The notes below the pieces were generated by a model, which saw only the letters and a program-made list of their open reading frames with translations, was not told where the DNA came from and made no database searches. The position numbers and the translations under genes are program-made. A stretch of 64,000 nt of DNA from Streptomyces sp. SID9727 (GTDB lineage: Bacteria > Actinomycetota > Actinomycetes > Streptomycetales > Streptomycetaceae), in assembly GCF_010550605.1 (NCBI RefSeq), contig NZ_JAAGNI010000261.1, positions 62,001 through 126,000 on the forward strand. Direction: 5' to 3'. Below, in pieces: positions 50,261-59,504 of the stretch. Each line of letters begins with the position of its first letter. The stretch's first letter is position 1.

Positions 50261-53259
50261 TGCAGCCGGTTGCCCTGGTCGGCATCGACTGCCGCTTCCC
50301 CGGAGCCCCGGACCCCGCCGCGTACTGGGACCTGCTGATGCGGTCCGGCGACGGCGTCGGACCCGTACCCGAACAGCGGTGGAACGCGGACGAGTTCTAC
50401 TCGGCCGCGGGGGCCGAAGGGCGCTCCAACACCGCCCAGGGCGGCTTCATCACCGACGCGGACGCCTTCGACCACGAGTTCTTCGCGATCTCGCCACGCG
50501 AGGCCGCCGCCATGGACCCGCAGCAGCGGCTGCTGCTGCAGTGCGCCTGGCGCGCGGTCGAGGACGCCGGTGTCGCGCCGCGGAGCCTGGCCGGAAGCGC
50601 CACCGGGGTCTTCGTCGGCGTCATGGGCAACGAGTGGGCGCACCTCCATCTCACCGACTACGCACGGGTCACCGCGCACGTCGGCTCCGGCAACGGCTAC
50701 TGCATGACCGCGAACCGGATCTCCTACCACCTCGACCTCAAGGGGCCGAGCCTGGCGGTGGACACCGCCTGCTCCTCCTCGCTGGTCGCCGTCCACCTGG
50801 CCTGCAACGCCCTGCTGGCGGGGGAGTGCGACACCGCCATCGCGGCCGGTGTGAACGTGGCCCTCACTCCGGCCCTGGGCATCTTCTACACCCAGGCAGG
50901 GCTCTCCGCCCCCGACGGCCGGTGCAAGCCCTTCAGCAGCGACGCGAACGGCATCGGCCGCGGCGAGGGCGTCGGCGCGGTGGTCCTGCGCCGGCTGGAG
51001 GACGCGATCGCCGACGGGCAGCCCGTCTACGCGGTCATCCGCGGGACGGCCGTCAACCAGGACGGGCGCAGCAACGGCATCGTCGCACCCAACCGCTGGT
51101 CCCAGCAGGAGGTGCTGGCCGCGGCCTACCGGCGGGCCGAGGTGGAACCGTCCGACGTGACGTTCACCGAAGGCCACGGCACCGGCACCGTGCTGGGCGA
51201 CATGATCGAGGTCAAGGCGCTCGGCGGCCTGCACGCCTCGCGGACCGGCAAGCCCATGGCACTGGGCTCGGTCAAGGGAAACCTCGGACACACCGAAGGC
51301 GCCGCCGGGGTCGCCGGGCTCATCAAGGTCGCCCTTTCCCTGCACCACCGCGTGGTACCGCCCAGCCGGTTCGCAGCCCGGGAGAATCCGGCGCTCAAGC
51401 TCTCCCAGCACGGCCTGCGGCTGCTCAAGGCGCCCTTGCGGCTGGCAAGCGGAGCCACCGTCGCAGGCCTCAGCAGCTTCGGAATGGGCGGCACCAACGC
51501 CCATGCGGTGCTGGAGTCCGTGCCCGCGCACGCCGCACGGCCGAGAAACGGCGAAACCGGCAGGGCCACCGGAATAGGAACCGCGGTCTTCACCGTGACC
51601 GCACCCACGGCCAAGGCGTTGCGCCGCAACCTGGTGGCACAGGCCGACGCCCTGCAGCGCCACCGGGTGGTGCCGGCCGGCGTGGTGGGCTGGAACAGCA
51701 ACCGGCTCAACTCCGGACACCGGGTCCGGTTCGCCGCGACGGCCGACAGCGTCGGCGACCTGACGACCGTGCTGCGCCGGGCCGCCGAGGACGAGGAGCA
51801 CCTGGCGGACCTCGCCGGCGAGTCCGCCCGACCGGTCCGGCCCGCGCTGCTCTTCACCGGCCAGGGCTCCCAGTACCCGGGTATGACTGCCGGGCTCTAC
51901 CGCGACGCCCCGCTCTTCCGGCGGTTCCTCGACCGAGCCGACAAGGCGCTGCTCCCGCACACCAGCGGTTCGGTGCGCGACATGCTGCTCTCCGCGGACC
52001 CGGCGGTGCACCGCACCGGCTGGGCGCAGCCCGCCCTGTTCGCCGTCGGCTACGCACTGGCAGCCACCTTCGTCGAACTCGGGGTGCGCCCCGCGCTGAT
52101 GCTCGGGCACAGCGTCGGAGAGTACGCGGCTGCGGTGATCGCCGAGGCGCTCCCGCTGGAGGAGGCGGCCCGGCTGATCGCCGCTCGCGGAAAGCTGATG
52201 CAGGAACTTCCGGACGGCGGTGGGATGCTGGCCGTCCGGGCCGACGCCGCCGCACTGGCGGAGCACATCGACGCGGAGCCGCTGCTCGGGATCGCCGCGG
52301 TCAACGGGCCGACGTCCACCGTGCTCTCCGGCCCTCTGACAGCACTGGCAAGGATCGAGGAGGAGCTGACCCGTGCGGGAGTGAGATCCCGCCGCCTGGA
52401 GGTCTCGCACGCGTTCCACTCGCCGCTGATGGACTCCATGCTGGAGCGTTTCGCGGCGGTGGCGGAGCAGACCGGAGGCACCGTTCCCGCCGTGCCGGTC
52501 CACTCCACGCTGCGCGGCAGGCTGCTGCGGGACGAGCCGATGGACGCCGCGTACTGGGTGGAGCACGTCAGAGCCCCGGTGCTCTTCGCCGACGCCGCAC
52601 GGCAGCTGCTGGACGAGGCACCGACCCACCTCCTGGAGATCGGCCCGCGGCCGGTGCTCGCTCCCATGGCGCGCCGACTGCTCACAGCCACCCAGCAGGC
52701 CGAGGTCCGCAGCGTCCACCCGGTCCCAGGCGAACAGGCCGGCGGCCGGGAGCTTGCCGAGGCGGTCGCCGCACTCTTCCGCGGCGGAGCGCACATCGCC
52801 TGGGACGCCGCCTACGCCGGTCAGCACCGGGTGGCCCACCGCCTGACTCCGTACGCCTTCGCGGACGATCACCGGTTCTGGGCCCGCGGGCCGGCCCCCG
52901 CCGCACCGCCCGTCCGGACCGTGCGACAGGACGGCGTGCGGCCAGGCATCCCGATCGCGGACGCGTCGCAGCCCGTGGCGCTCTCCCCGGACCGCCGGCA
53001 CGCAGCTGACCCGGTGGCCGAAACCGTGCTGGACGCCGTCGCCCGGGTGGGCAGGTACGCGGCCGATGCGGTCGACCCGCGGTCGAAGCTCTACGAGGAC
53101 CTCGGCTTCGACTCGGTGATGGTGCTGGAGCTCAAGAACGAGATCGAGGAGCGGTTGCCCGACCTCGAACCGCTGAGCCTGGAGGACCTACTGCCCCGGC
53201 TCTCCTCGATCGGAGACCTGATCGGTTTCGTGCGCGAACGACGCTCCGCCGCCGCCTGA
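50260..53259 (+). CDS. Type I PKS module KS-AT-ACP (PKS 2)
   Basis: A 999-residue single extension module. KS: Cys171 in DTACSSS, His306 in TEGHGTGT (family usually EAHGTGT) and the His of KGNLGHTEGAAG. AT: Ser618 in GHSVGEY and SHAFHSP, indicating malonyl-CoA. ACP: Ser952 in GFDSVMVLEL. No ketoreductase, dehydratase or thioesterase is present, so the product should be a beta-ketoacyl thioester. That is the substrate expected for condensation with glyceryl-ACP to a 3-acyl tetronate. Translation is coupled to the preceding ACP gene. Confidence 0.94.
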   Translation: MQPVALVGIDCRFPGAPDPAAYWDLLMRSGDGVGPVPEQRWNADEFYSAAGAEGRSNTAQGGFITDADAFDHEFFAISPREAAAMDPQQRLLLQCAWRAVEDAGVAPRSLAGSATGVFVGVMGNEWAHLHLTDYARVTAHVGSGNGYCMTANRISYHLDLKGPSLAVDTACSSSLVAVHLACNALLAGECDTAIAAGVNVALTPALGIFYTQAGLSAPDGRCKPFSSDANGIGRGEGVGAVVLRRLEDAIADGQPVYAVIRGTAVNQDGRSNGIVAPNRWSQQEVLAAAYRRAEVEPSDVTFTEGHGTGTVLGDMIEVKALGGLHASRTGKPMALGSVKGNLGHTEGAAGVAGLIKVALSLHHRVVPPSRFAARENPALKLSQHGLRLLKAPLRLASGATVAGLSSFGMGGTNAHAVLESVPAHAARPRNGETGRATGIGTAVFTVTAPTAKALRRNLVAQADALQRHRVVPAGVVGWNSNRLNSGHRVRFAATADSVGDLTTVLRRAAEDEEHLADLAGESARPVRPALLFTGQGSQYPGMTAGLYRDAPLFRRFLDRADKALLPHTSGSVRDMLLSADPAVHRTGWAQPALFAVGYALAATFVELGVRPALMLGHSVGEYAAAVIAEALPLEEAARLIAARGKLMQELPDGGGMLAVRADAAALAEHIDAEPLLGIAAVNGPTSTVLSGPLTALARIEEELTRAGVRSRRLEVSHAFHSPLMDSMLERFAAVAEQTGGTVPAVPVHSTLRGRLLRDEPMDAAYWVEHVRAPVLFADAARQLLDEAPTHLLEIGPRPVLAPMARRLLTATQQAEVRSVHPVPGEQAGGRELAEAVAALFRGGAHIAWDAAYAGQHRVAHRLTPYAFADDHRFWARGPAPAAPPVRTVRQDGVRPGIPIADASQPVALSPDRRHAADPVAETVLDAVARVGRYAADAVDPRSKLYEDLGFDSVMVLELKNEIEERLPDLEPLSLEDLLPRLSSIGDLIGFVRERRSAAA

Positions 53260-53285
53260 ACCCGTCCCGTCGAAAGGACCCCACC

Positions 53286-54326
53286 ATGCAGTCACCGCCC
53301 GACCGCGATCCCGCCGAGGTGTACGTCGCCTCGGTCGGCACCGCCCTGCCCGGCGACCCGATCGACAACGCCACTCTCGCCAAGGCGCTGAAGATCAACG
53401 CGGAGTGGATCGACCACTTCATCGGCACCCGCACCCGCCACTTCGCCCGGGACCTCGGGACCGGGACGGTGCGCTGGTCACTGGCCGACCTGTGCGCCCA
53501 GGCCGGTGCGCGGGCGCTCGGCGCCTCCGGGGTCGACCCGGCGGACATCGACTTCCTGGTGCTCGCCACCGCCACCCCGGACAACCTGATGCCCGCCACC
53601 GTCAACCACGTCGCCGACCAGCTCGGTCTCGACCAGGTACCCACCTACCAGCTCCAGTCCGGCTGTGCCGGTGCCGTGCAGGCGATCGGACTCGGCCGGA
53701 CGCTGATCGCCGGTGATGGGCACCGGGCCGGCCTGGTCATCGGCGGCGACGTCTGCAGCAAGCACCTCGACCTGAACCGGGACCTCGCCGACGCCGCCCC
53801 CAGCGACCTGGTCAACTTCGTCCTCTTCGGCGACGGTGCCGGGGCCGCGGTGCTCACCGCCGAACCCGCGGCGGAGGCGGTGGCCCTGCGCCGTGTGCTC
53901 AACCGGTTCACCGGCCTCGGGCGGGAGCCCGGCCAGGTCATCGACTGGTTCGGCCTCGCCGACCGGTACGAGGACCGGCAGGCGGTCAAGGAGGACTACA
54001 AGGCCATCGAGGAGTTCGTCCCCGTGATGGCGGTGGAGATCCTCTGGGAGATGCTCGGCGACCTCGACTGGTCCCCCGAGGATCTCGGCTATCTGTTGCC
54101 GCCCCAGCTCTCGGGCCGGATGACCCGCCGCATCCACGAGGAACTCGATGTGCCCGGCGCGGTGGAGGTGTCCTGCGTCGCCGACACCGGCAACAACGGC
54201 AACGCGCTGCCCTTTCTCCAGTTGGAGCAACTGCTGGGACAGATGTCCAGCGGCGAGAAGGCACTCGCGGTGGCCGTGGAGTCCAGTAAGTGGATCAAGG
54301 CGGGCTTCGCCCTCGAAAAGATCTGA
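53286..54326 (+). CDS. KAS III-like tetronate-forming condensing enzyme
   Basis: A 346-residue FabH-fold protein. Cys127 in LQSGCAGAV is in place, and Asn is present in DTGNNGNALPF. The segment that normally reads PHQAN with the catalytic His instead reads PPQLS (Pro273 at the His position). Its neighbours, FkbH, a small ACP and an E2-like acyltransferase, match those of the RK-682, agglomerin and spirotetronate KAS III-like proteins that join a beta-ketoacyl chain to glyceryl-ACP. So I infer C-C bond formation and lactonisation here rather than fatty-acid priming. AAGGA lies upstream of ATG 53286. Confidence 0.88.
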   Translation: MQSPPDRDPAEVYVASVGTALPGDPIDNATLAKALKINAEWIDHFIGTRTRHFARDLGTGTVRWSLADLCAQAGARALGASGVDPADIDFLVLATATPDNLMPATVNHVADQLGLDQVPTYQLQSGCAGAVQAIGLGRTLIAGDGHRAGLVIGGDVCSKHLDLNRDLADAAPSDLVNFVLFGDGAGAAVLTAEPAAEAVALRRVLNRFTGLGREPGQVIDWFGLADRYEDRQAVKEDYKAIEEFVPVMAVEILWEMLGDLDWSPEDLGYLLPPQLSGRMTRRIHEELDVPGAVEVSCVADTGNNGNALPFLQLEQLLGQMSSGEKALAVAVESSKWIKAGFALEKI

Positions 54327-54353
54327 CACCCCGTCGCTGATTGGAAGACACTG

Positions 54354-54581
54354 ATGCAGACCATCGATGAGTTCGCCTGCCTGGTCCGTGAGGAACTGGG
54401 CATCCCCCTGGCGGACGAGGACCTGGCGGCCGACCTCGACCGGCTCCCCGAGTGGGACTCCCTCTACATGCTCAAGCTGGTCACCGCCCTCGAGCGCAGC
54501 ACCGGCCGGAAACTGGTGGTGGGGCGAGTGCTGGAGGCCCGCAGCCTGAACGCGATCTACGAGATGGCGGTCGCCCCGTGA
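54354..54581 (+). CDS. Small ACP for the glyceryl unit
   Basis: A 75-residue carrier protein with the serine in PEWDSLYMLKLV near residue 36; the E-W-D-S-L motif is shared with the dedicated glyceryl-ACPs of tetronate clusters. It should be the FkbH partner. GGAAG precedes ATG 54354, and the stop overlaps the next gene's GTG (GTGA). Confidence 0.9.
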   Translation: MQTIDEFACLVREELGIPLADEDLAADLDRLPEWDSLYMLKLVTALERSTGRKLVVGRVLEARSLNAIYEMAVAP

Positions 54582-55423
54582 CGGCCGCCCCGCACCCCGA
54601 GCGCCGTCGACGGCACACCCTGTACTTCCTGGAGTACGCCGCCCGGCAGCGCCTGGTGCACCTGGACACCGAGATCGACATGACTCGCATCCAGCACCAC
54701 CGCGCCGGGGCCCGGGAATCGGGGCGGCGCTTCTCGGTGGTCGCCTACCTGCTGCACGCCGCCGGCCGAGTGCTGGAACGCCACCCCGAGGCGAACGCCG
54801 TCATGGCCCCGGGCTGGCCCGGTCTGCGCGCTCCTCGGACGGTCCGCTTCACCGGCGTCACCGCGAAACTCGCGCTCGACCGCACCGCGGACGGCGAACG
54901 CACCGTACTCTCCGCCCTGCTGCCCGGTCTGGAGTGCGCCGACCTGGCCACCATCCAGGCGCGGATCGACCGCTACCGGAGCCCGGCCGCAAGCGGTCTC
55001 CCCGAATTCCGCGGCGTACGGATGCTGGACCGGCTGCCGGTCCCGCTGGGCCGGACGGCGTTCGCCACCGCACTGCGCAACCCGCGACGCCGCCCCGCCG
55101 TGCTGGGCACGGTCGCGGTCAGCTCGCTCGGGCACCGCCCTGTCGACGGCTTTCACGCCGGCGGCGGCACTGCGGTGACGCTCAACGCCGGACAGGTGGT
55201 CGACCGACCCGTCGTCCGCGACGGCCTGATCACGGCAGCCCCGCTGATGCGACTGGGCCTCACCTTCGACCACCGGGTCATCGACGGCGGAGCCGCCGCC
55301 GATGTCCTCGCCGATCTCAAACAGACCATGGAGTCCTTCGACGACGGCCCCGCCAGTCCTGGCACCGGAGGGCAGGCCGAGCTCCGGGTACCGGACGGGA
55401 CGACCACCGCAGGGACGGCCTGA
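54578..55423 (+). CDS. E2-like acyltransferase (2-oxoacid dehydrogenase catalytic-domain type)
   Basis: A 281-residue protein that is only the catalytic domain of dihydrolipoyl acyltransferases, without lipoyl or peripheral-binding domains. The C-terminal active-site motif LTFDHRVIDGGAA (HxxxDG with catalytic His and Asp) is intact. In agglomerin and quartromicin synthesis such enzymes acetylate the primary hydroxyl of the tetronate so that a hydrolase can eliminate acetate. The GTG start overlaps the glyceryl-ACP stop. The last 35 residues are Gly/Pro/Thr-rich and likely disordered. Confidence 0.88.
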   Translation: MTAAPHPERRRRHTLYFLEYAARQRLVHLDTEIDMTRIQHHRAGARESGRRFSVVAYLLHAAGRVLERHPEANAVMAPGWPGLRAPRTVRFTGVTAKLALDRTADGERTVLSALLPGLECADLATIQARIDRYRSPAASGLPEFRGVRMLDRLPVPLGRTAFATALRNPRRRPAVLGTVAVSSLGHRPVDGFHAGGGTAVTLNAGQVVDRPVVRDGLITAAPLMRLGLTFDHRVIDGGAAADVLADLKQTMESFDDGPASPGTGGQAELRVPDGTTTAGTA

Positions 55424-55530
55424 GCCCACCGGACCATCGTCGTGACGGACGCCGTACCGAAGTGCCCCGCACCCGGCACGGCCCCGTCCACCGGACCCGC
55501 CCGACACCCGCCCACTCGGAGACGGACGCA

Positions 55531-56577
55531 ATGGACCATCTGGCAGAACTCAAGGAGTTCGCCCGGCTGCACGGACGCAGCCAAGGCCTGACGGAGCAGC
55601 ACGTCCAGGCCGTACTGTCCCGGATCAGCGGCGACCGCCCCGGCGACCCCCACTCCTGGGCGCAGGTGTGGACCGCCGAGGGGGACGCACTGAGGCAAGG
55701 AGGCCACCCGCTCGACGCCTGCCGCCACTACGCGCTCGCGCGTTTCCCCCACCACGGCGACGAGGACCGGCAGCTGGCCCAGGACCGTTGCGTCGAGGCC
55801 TTCGACACCTGGCGGCGCAGCGGCCGGGCCGGCATCGAGCGGCTGGAGTTCGACCACCCGGACGGCACCATGGCCGCTTGGGCGGCCGGACTGTCCGCCG
55901 ACCGGCCGCGACCCCTGCTCCTGATCATGGGAGGCATCGTCAGCGTCAAGGAGCAGTGGGCACCGCTGCTCCCGCTCTTCGCCCGGCTGGGCTTCGCGGC
56001 CGTGGCCACGGAGATGCCCGGGGTCGGCGAGAACACCCTCGCGTACCGGGCCGACTCCTGGCGTCTGCTGCCCCATCTGCTCGACCAGCTGGCGGGCCGG
56101 GCACGGGTCACGGAGACGGCGATGCTCGCCCTCAGCTTCAGCGGACACCTCGCCCTGGCAGCCGCCGCCGAAGACGCCCGCATCCGCAGCGTCCACACGG
56201 TCGGAGCCCCCGTCTCCGACTTCTTCACCGACCCTGCCTGGTGGCCCAAGGTCCCAGGGATCACCGTGGAGACACTGCGCCGCCTCACCCGCACCGAGGA
56301 CGACGACGAACTGCGCGGTGTACTGGCCCAGTTCCCGCTCACGCCGCCCCGGCTCGGTTCGCTGGACATCGCCGTCGCCTACGTGGCCAGCTCGCGCGAC
56401 GAGATCATCCCGCAGGCCGAACACCGTCGGCTCGCCCTGCTGCTGCCGCAGGCCCGGTTCAAGGTGTTCGACGATGTCCACGGCTCCCCGGAACACGTGG
56501 GTGCGATGCGCCGCTGGCTGGTCCTCTCCCTGCTGCGTGCCCGCCTCGGTGGACGCCGGGCGGTCCGGGCCGGCTGA
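55531..56577 (+). CDS. Alpha/beta hydrolase of the tetronate acetate-eliminating type
   Basis: A 348-residue protein with an N-terminal helical part (1-105) and an alpha/beta hydrolase core. The nucleophile elbow is ALSFSGHLA, the oxyanion strand LLLIMGGIVSVKE, and the catalytic acid and His are probably in SSRDEIIP and DVHGSPEH. Position and size match Agg5-like enzymes, which eliminate acetate from the acetylated tetronate to give an exocyclic methylene. GGAG lies 9 bp before ATG 55531. Last gene of the tetronate operon, followed by a convergent terminator. Confidence 0.85.
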   Translation: MDHLAELKEFARLHGRSQGLTEQHVQAVLSRISGDRPGDPHSWAQVWTAEGDALRQGGHPLDACRHYALARFPHHGDEDRQLAQDRCVEAFDTWRRSGRAGIERLEFDHPDGTMAAWAAGLSADRPRPLLLIMGGIVSVKEQWAPLLPLFARLGFAAVATEMPGVGENTLAYRADSWRLLPHLLDQLAGRARVTETAMLALSFSGHLALAAAAEDARIRSVHTVGAPVSDFFTDPAWWPKVPGITVETLRRLTRTEDDDELRGVLAQFPLTPPRLGSLDIAVAYVASSRDEIIPQAEHRRLALLLPQARFKVFDDVHGSPEHVGAMRRWLVLSLLRARLGGRRAVRAG

Positions 56578-56589
56578 GCGAAGGGCGCG

Positions 56590-56625
56590 GGCCGTGCGAC
56601 GGGGAACCTGCCCCGCCGCACGGCC
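56590..56625. terminator. Bidirectional hairpin between hydrolase and SARP genes
   Basis: GGCCGTGCGACGGGG (56590-56604) pairs with CCCCGCCGCACGGCC (56611-56625) with a single mismatch and a 6-nt loop, 12 bp after one stop codon and 10 bp from the other. Confidence 0.75.
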
Positions 56626-56634
56626 GGCCCGGGA

Positions 56635-59349
56635 TCAGAGCCGCTGAGGGAGCCGCTGGGCCGGGACACCGACGGCGTGTTCCGCGGCGGCCGGGGCGAA
56701 CGAAAGCCGGCTCGGAGCCAGCAGCCACATGCCCGGACCCACCTCCACGGCCGCCCCCCGGTCCTGGGCGGCGGTGATCCGTGCCGCCGCGCGGCGCGCG
56801 TACTCCGCCCAGCGGTGGTCACCGAGCAGCTGAGCCGTCCGCCCGCACTCCGCGAGCTGCCGCAAGGCGTCCTCGACCAGCCCCTGACTCAGGTCCACCA
56901 TCGCCAGTCCGTTCAGCGCGGCCACGACCCCCCGCAGGTCGTGGCCGGCCGAGCAGATCGCCAGCGCTCTGCCGTATCTCCTGGCAGCGGTCGGCAGATG
57001 ACCCTGGCCCAGCAGCACGTCGGCCTCCCCGATCGTGCAGCGTGCGGCACCGAGCTGGTCGCCCACCAGACTGAACAGCCGCCGGGCCTCGTCGTACCGG
57101 CCGAGCGCCAGGTCCGCCTCACTGCGCTGCCAGGCGAGATCACCCAGCGAACGGAGCACTGCCGCCGAGGCCGTCGGCGAGCCCGCCCGGCGTGCCGCGT
57201 CCAGCGCGCGCCGATGGGTCTCCTCCCACTCCTCCCAGGCCGCACACGTGTGGAAGTACCCGGCGGCACTGCTCGCCAGCTCCCACACGAAGGCCCCCAG
57301 CCCGGCCTCGTGCGCCAGGCGCACCGACGCCACCAGCCCCGCCGCCTCCTCCCGGAACCAGGCGAGCGACGAGTACCGGTCCAGTGCCGGATCCTCCACG
57401 TACGCCGAAAGCTCCGGCGACATCTCCCCGGTCCGCGGGATCCGCCCGGGTGCGAGCAGCGCGTCGGCCCGCCGCGACAGCGTCAGGAAGGCACCGCACA
57501 GGCGCTTCGTGGCCTCCTGCAGCGACTCCTCGCTCTCCTCCTGGCGCAGTTGTACGGACAGCACCCGCAACAGCTCATGGAAGCCGTAGCGGACCTGACG
57601 TCCCTCAGGCTGCGGCCTGGCCTCCAGCAGCTGCGCGCGGACCAGACCCTCCACCAGCTCCTCGGCGACGGGCAGGGACACGCCGAGGAGCGCTGCCGCC
57701 GTCCACAGCGCGAAGTCGGGCGCGGGCGACAGCCCCAGCAGCCGGAAGGCCCGCTGCTGCTCCGGTCTCGCCTCCAGATAGACCGTCATCAGGCACGCCC
57801 TCAGGTCCAGGTCGCCCTCGTGCAGCCGCTGCAGCCGGGTACGCTCGTCCCGCAGCCGGGCCGCCAGGCCCGCGGCGGTGGTGTGCGGACGGGCGACCAG
57901 CAGAGCGGACGCGACCCGCAGGGCCAGGGGCAGATAGCCGCAGAGCCCGGCGATCTCAGCGGTGGCCACCGGGTCGGCCGCCATCGGCTTGCCCCCGTTG
58001 GCGTGGAGCATCTCCATCGCCTCGTCCGGCAGCAGAGGCTCCAGGACGAGGTGTCTGGCACCGTCCAGGGCCGACAGCGTCCTGCGGCTGGTGATGATGA
58101 CCGAACAGTCGCCGACCGCTGACAGCAGCGGCCGGACCTGGGACTCGGAACCGGCGTCGTCGAAGACCAGCAGCAGTCGCCTGCCCCGCACCGCTTCCCG
58201 CAAGGACGCGGTGAGCCGTCCGCGGTCGGCGGGAAGCGGACCCGCCGGGCTCTGGTCCTCCTGCGCACCGAGCAACCGCAGCAGCGCCGCCGCCGCCTCC
58301 TCGGTGGTCAGATGCCGGTCGAGAGCCCCACGCAGCCGGAGCATCACCTGCCCGTCGGGGAACGCGTCCGCCACCTGCCTGGTCAGATGCGTCGCCAGTG
58401 CCGTCTTGCCCACACCGGCATGCCCGGCCACGGTCAGCAGCTGCACCGGATGCTCTCCGGCCTCGCCGCGCAGCATGCGTTCGGCCGCGGCGGTCACCTC
58501 GTGGCGGCCGACGAACCCCGCCGCCCCGGCGGGCAGTTCCCGCAGCGGCACAGTGGACGGGGCGACGGCGGAACCGCCCGGTGCGAGCGGTTTCCAGTCC
58601 AGGGACGGGTCCGAGCGCAGGATCCGTTCCTGTAAACGCCTGACCCCGCGCCCGGGTTCCACGCCGAGGTCCTCGACCAGCGAGCGCCGCAGTCTGCCGT
58701 AGACGCGCAGAGCGTCCGACTGGCGGCCGGTGCGGTACAGCACCACCATGAGATGCCCGTGCAACGACTCCCGCAGAGGGTGCTCGGTGGCCAGGGCCAT
58801 CAACTCCCCGGCGAGCGACTTGTGCCGACCCAGCCGCAGATCCGCCATGATGCGCTGCTCCAGGGTCTCCATCCGTAACTCGTCCAGTCGGATGGCAGAG
58901 CTCTCCAGACGTACACCGTGCGGCACCCCGGAGAGCGCCGGCCCGGTCCACACCTCCAAGGCGTCGTGCAGCAGTTCGGACGCGTTGGCGTACTCGCCCT
59001 TCTCGTAGAAGCCACGGCCCGCCGCGTTCAGCGCCTCGAAGCGCGCCAGGTCGAAGTCCCCCTCGGGCACGCGCAGCAGATAGCCCGGCGAGCGGGTGAG
59101 AAGGAGCCCTTCGGACGCCTGCTGAGGGGATTCGGCCTCGGCCAGGAGCTTGCGCAGTTGCGACACGTAGACCTGAAGGGTGGTGGTCGCGGTACGGGGC
59201 GGTTCGGTCCCCCAGAGTTCGTCGATCAGGCTGCTCGCGGAGATGACCTCCCCGGCTCGCACCAGGAGGGTGGCCAGCAGCGCGCGAGGTTTCGCGGCGG
59301 ATGGCGTGCGGGGGGACACGGAGACCGGCCCCAGGATCCGGAAACGCAT
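56635..59349 (-). CDS. Large SARP-family transcriptional regulator (AfsR-like)
   Basis: A 904-residue activator: an OmpR-like winged helix (1-95, FRILGPVSVSP and ELWGTEPPRTATTTLQVYV), a BTAD domain (95-245), an NB-ARC ATPase (about 280-560, Walker A GHAGVGKTA near 307) and a TPR-rich C-terminus. SARPs activate antibiotic genes by binding spaced direct repeats next to the -10 box. ATG 59349 has GAGGA 8 bp upstream and starts at the conserved N-terminus. Two TTA leucine codons (plus-strand 58876-58878 and 58633-58635; Leu158 and Leu239) make it dependent on the bldA tRNA. It is the only clear pathway-type regulator in the window. Confidence 0.93.
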   Translation of the reverse strand: MRFRILGPVSVSPRTPSAAKPRALLATLLVRAGEVISASSLIDELWGTEPPRTATTTLQVYVSQLRKLLAEAESPQQASEGLLLTRSPGYLLRVPEGDFDLARFEALNAAGRGFYEKGEYANASELLHDALEVWTGPALSGVPHGVRLESSAIRLDELRMETLEQRIMADLRLGRHKSLAGELMALATEHPLRESLHGHLMVVLYRTGRQSDALRVYGRLRRSLVEDLGVEPGRGVRRLQERILRSDPSLDWKPLAPGGSAVAPSTVPLRELPAGAAGFVGRHEVTAAAERMLRGEAGEHPVQLLTVAGHAGVGKTALATHLTRQVADAFPDGQVMLRLRGALDRHLTTEEAAAALLRLLGAQEDQSPAGPLPADRGRLTASLREAVRGRRLLLVFDDAGSESQVRPLLSAVGDCSVIITSRRTLSALDGARHLVLEPLLPDEAMEMLHANGGKPMAADPVATAEIAGLCGYLPLALRVASALLVARPHTTAAGLAARLRDERTRLQRLHEGDLDLRACLMTVYLEARPEQQRAFRLLGLSPAPDFALWTAAALLGVSLPVAEELVEGLVRAQLLEARPQPEGRQVRYGFHELLRVLSVQLRQEESEESLQEATKRLCGAFLTLSRRADALLAPGRIPRTGEMSPELSAYVEDPALDRYSSLAWFREEAAGLVASVRLAHEAGLGAFVWELASSAAGYFHTCAAWEEWEETHRRALDAARRAGSPTASAAVLRSLGDLAWQRSEADLALGRYDEARRLFSLVGDQLGAARCTIGEADVLLGQGHLPTAARRYGRALAICSAGHDLRGVVAALNGLAMVDLSQGLVEDALRQLAECGRTAQLLGDHRWAEYARRAAARITAAQDRGAAVEVGPGMWLLAPSRLSFAPAAAEHAVGVPAQRLPQRL

Positions 59350-59504
59350 CAGATGGGTCCTCAGTAAAGCGGTTGGGGAAAACGGACGGTTCGTGGGCGG
59401 CCCGTTCCCGGAGCCGCCGGACGTACTCCCGGTCGCTCCGGGTGACTTCACGCCGTCGAGGTCCGGCGTCCCGGCACGTGCCTGAGCACACCGGCCGCAG
59501 CGGG

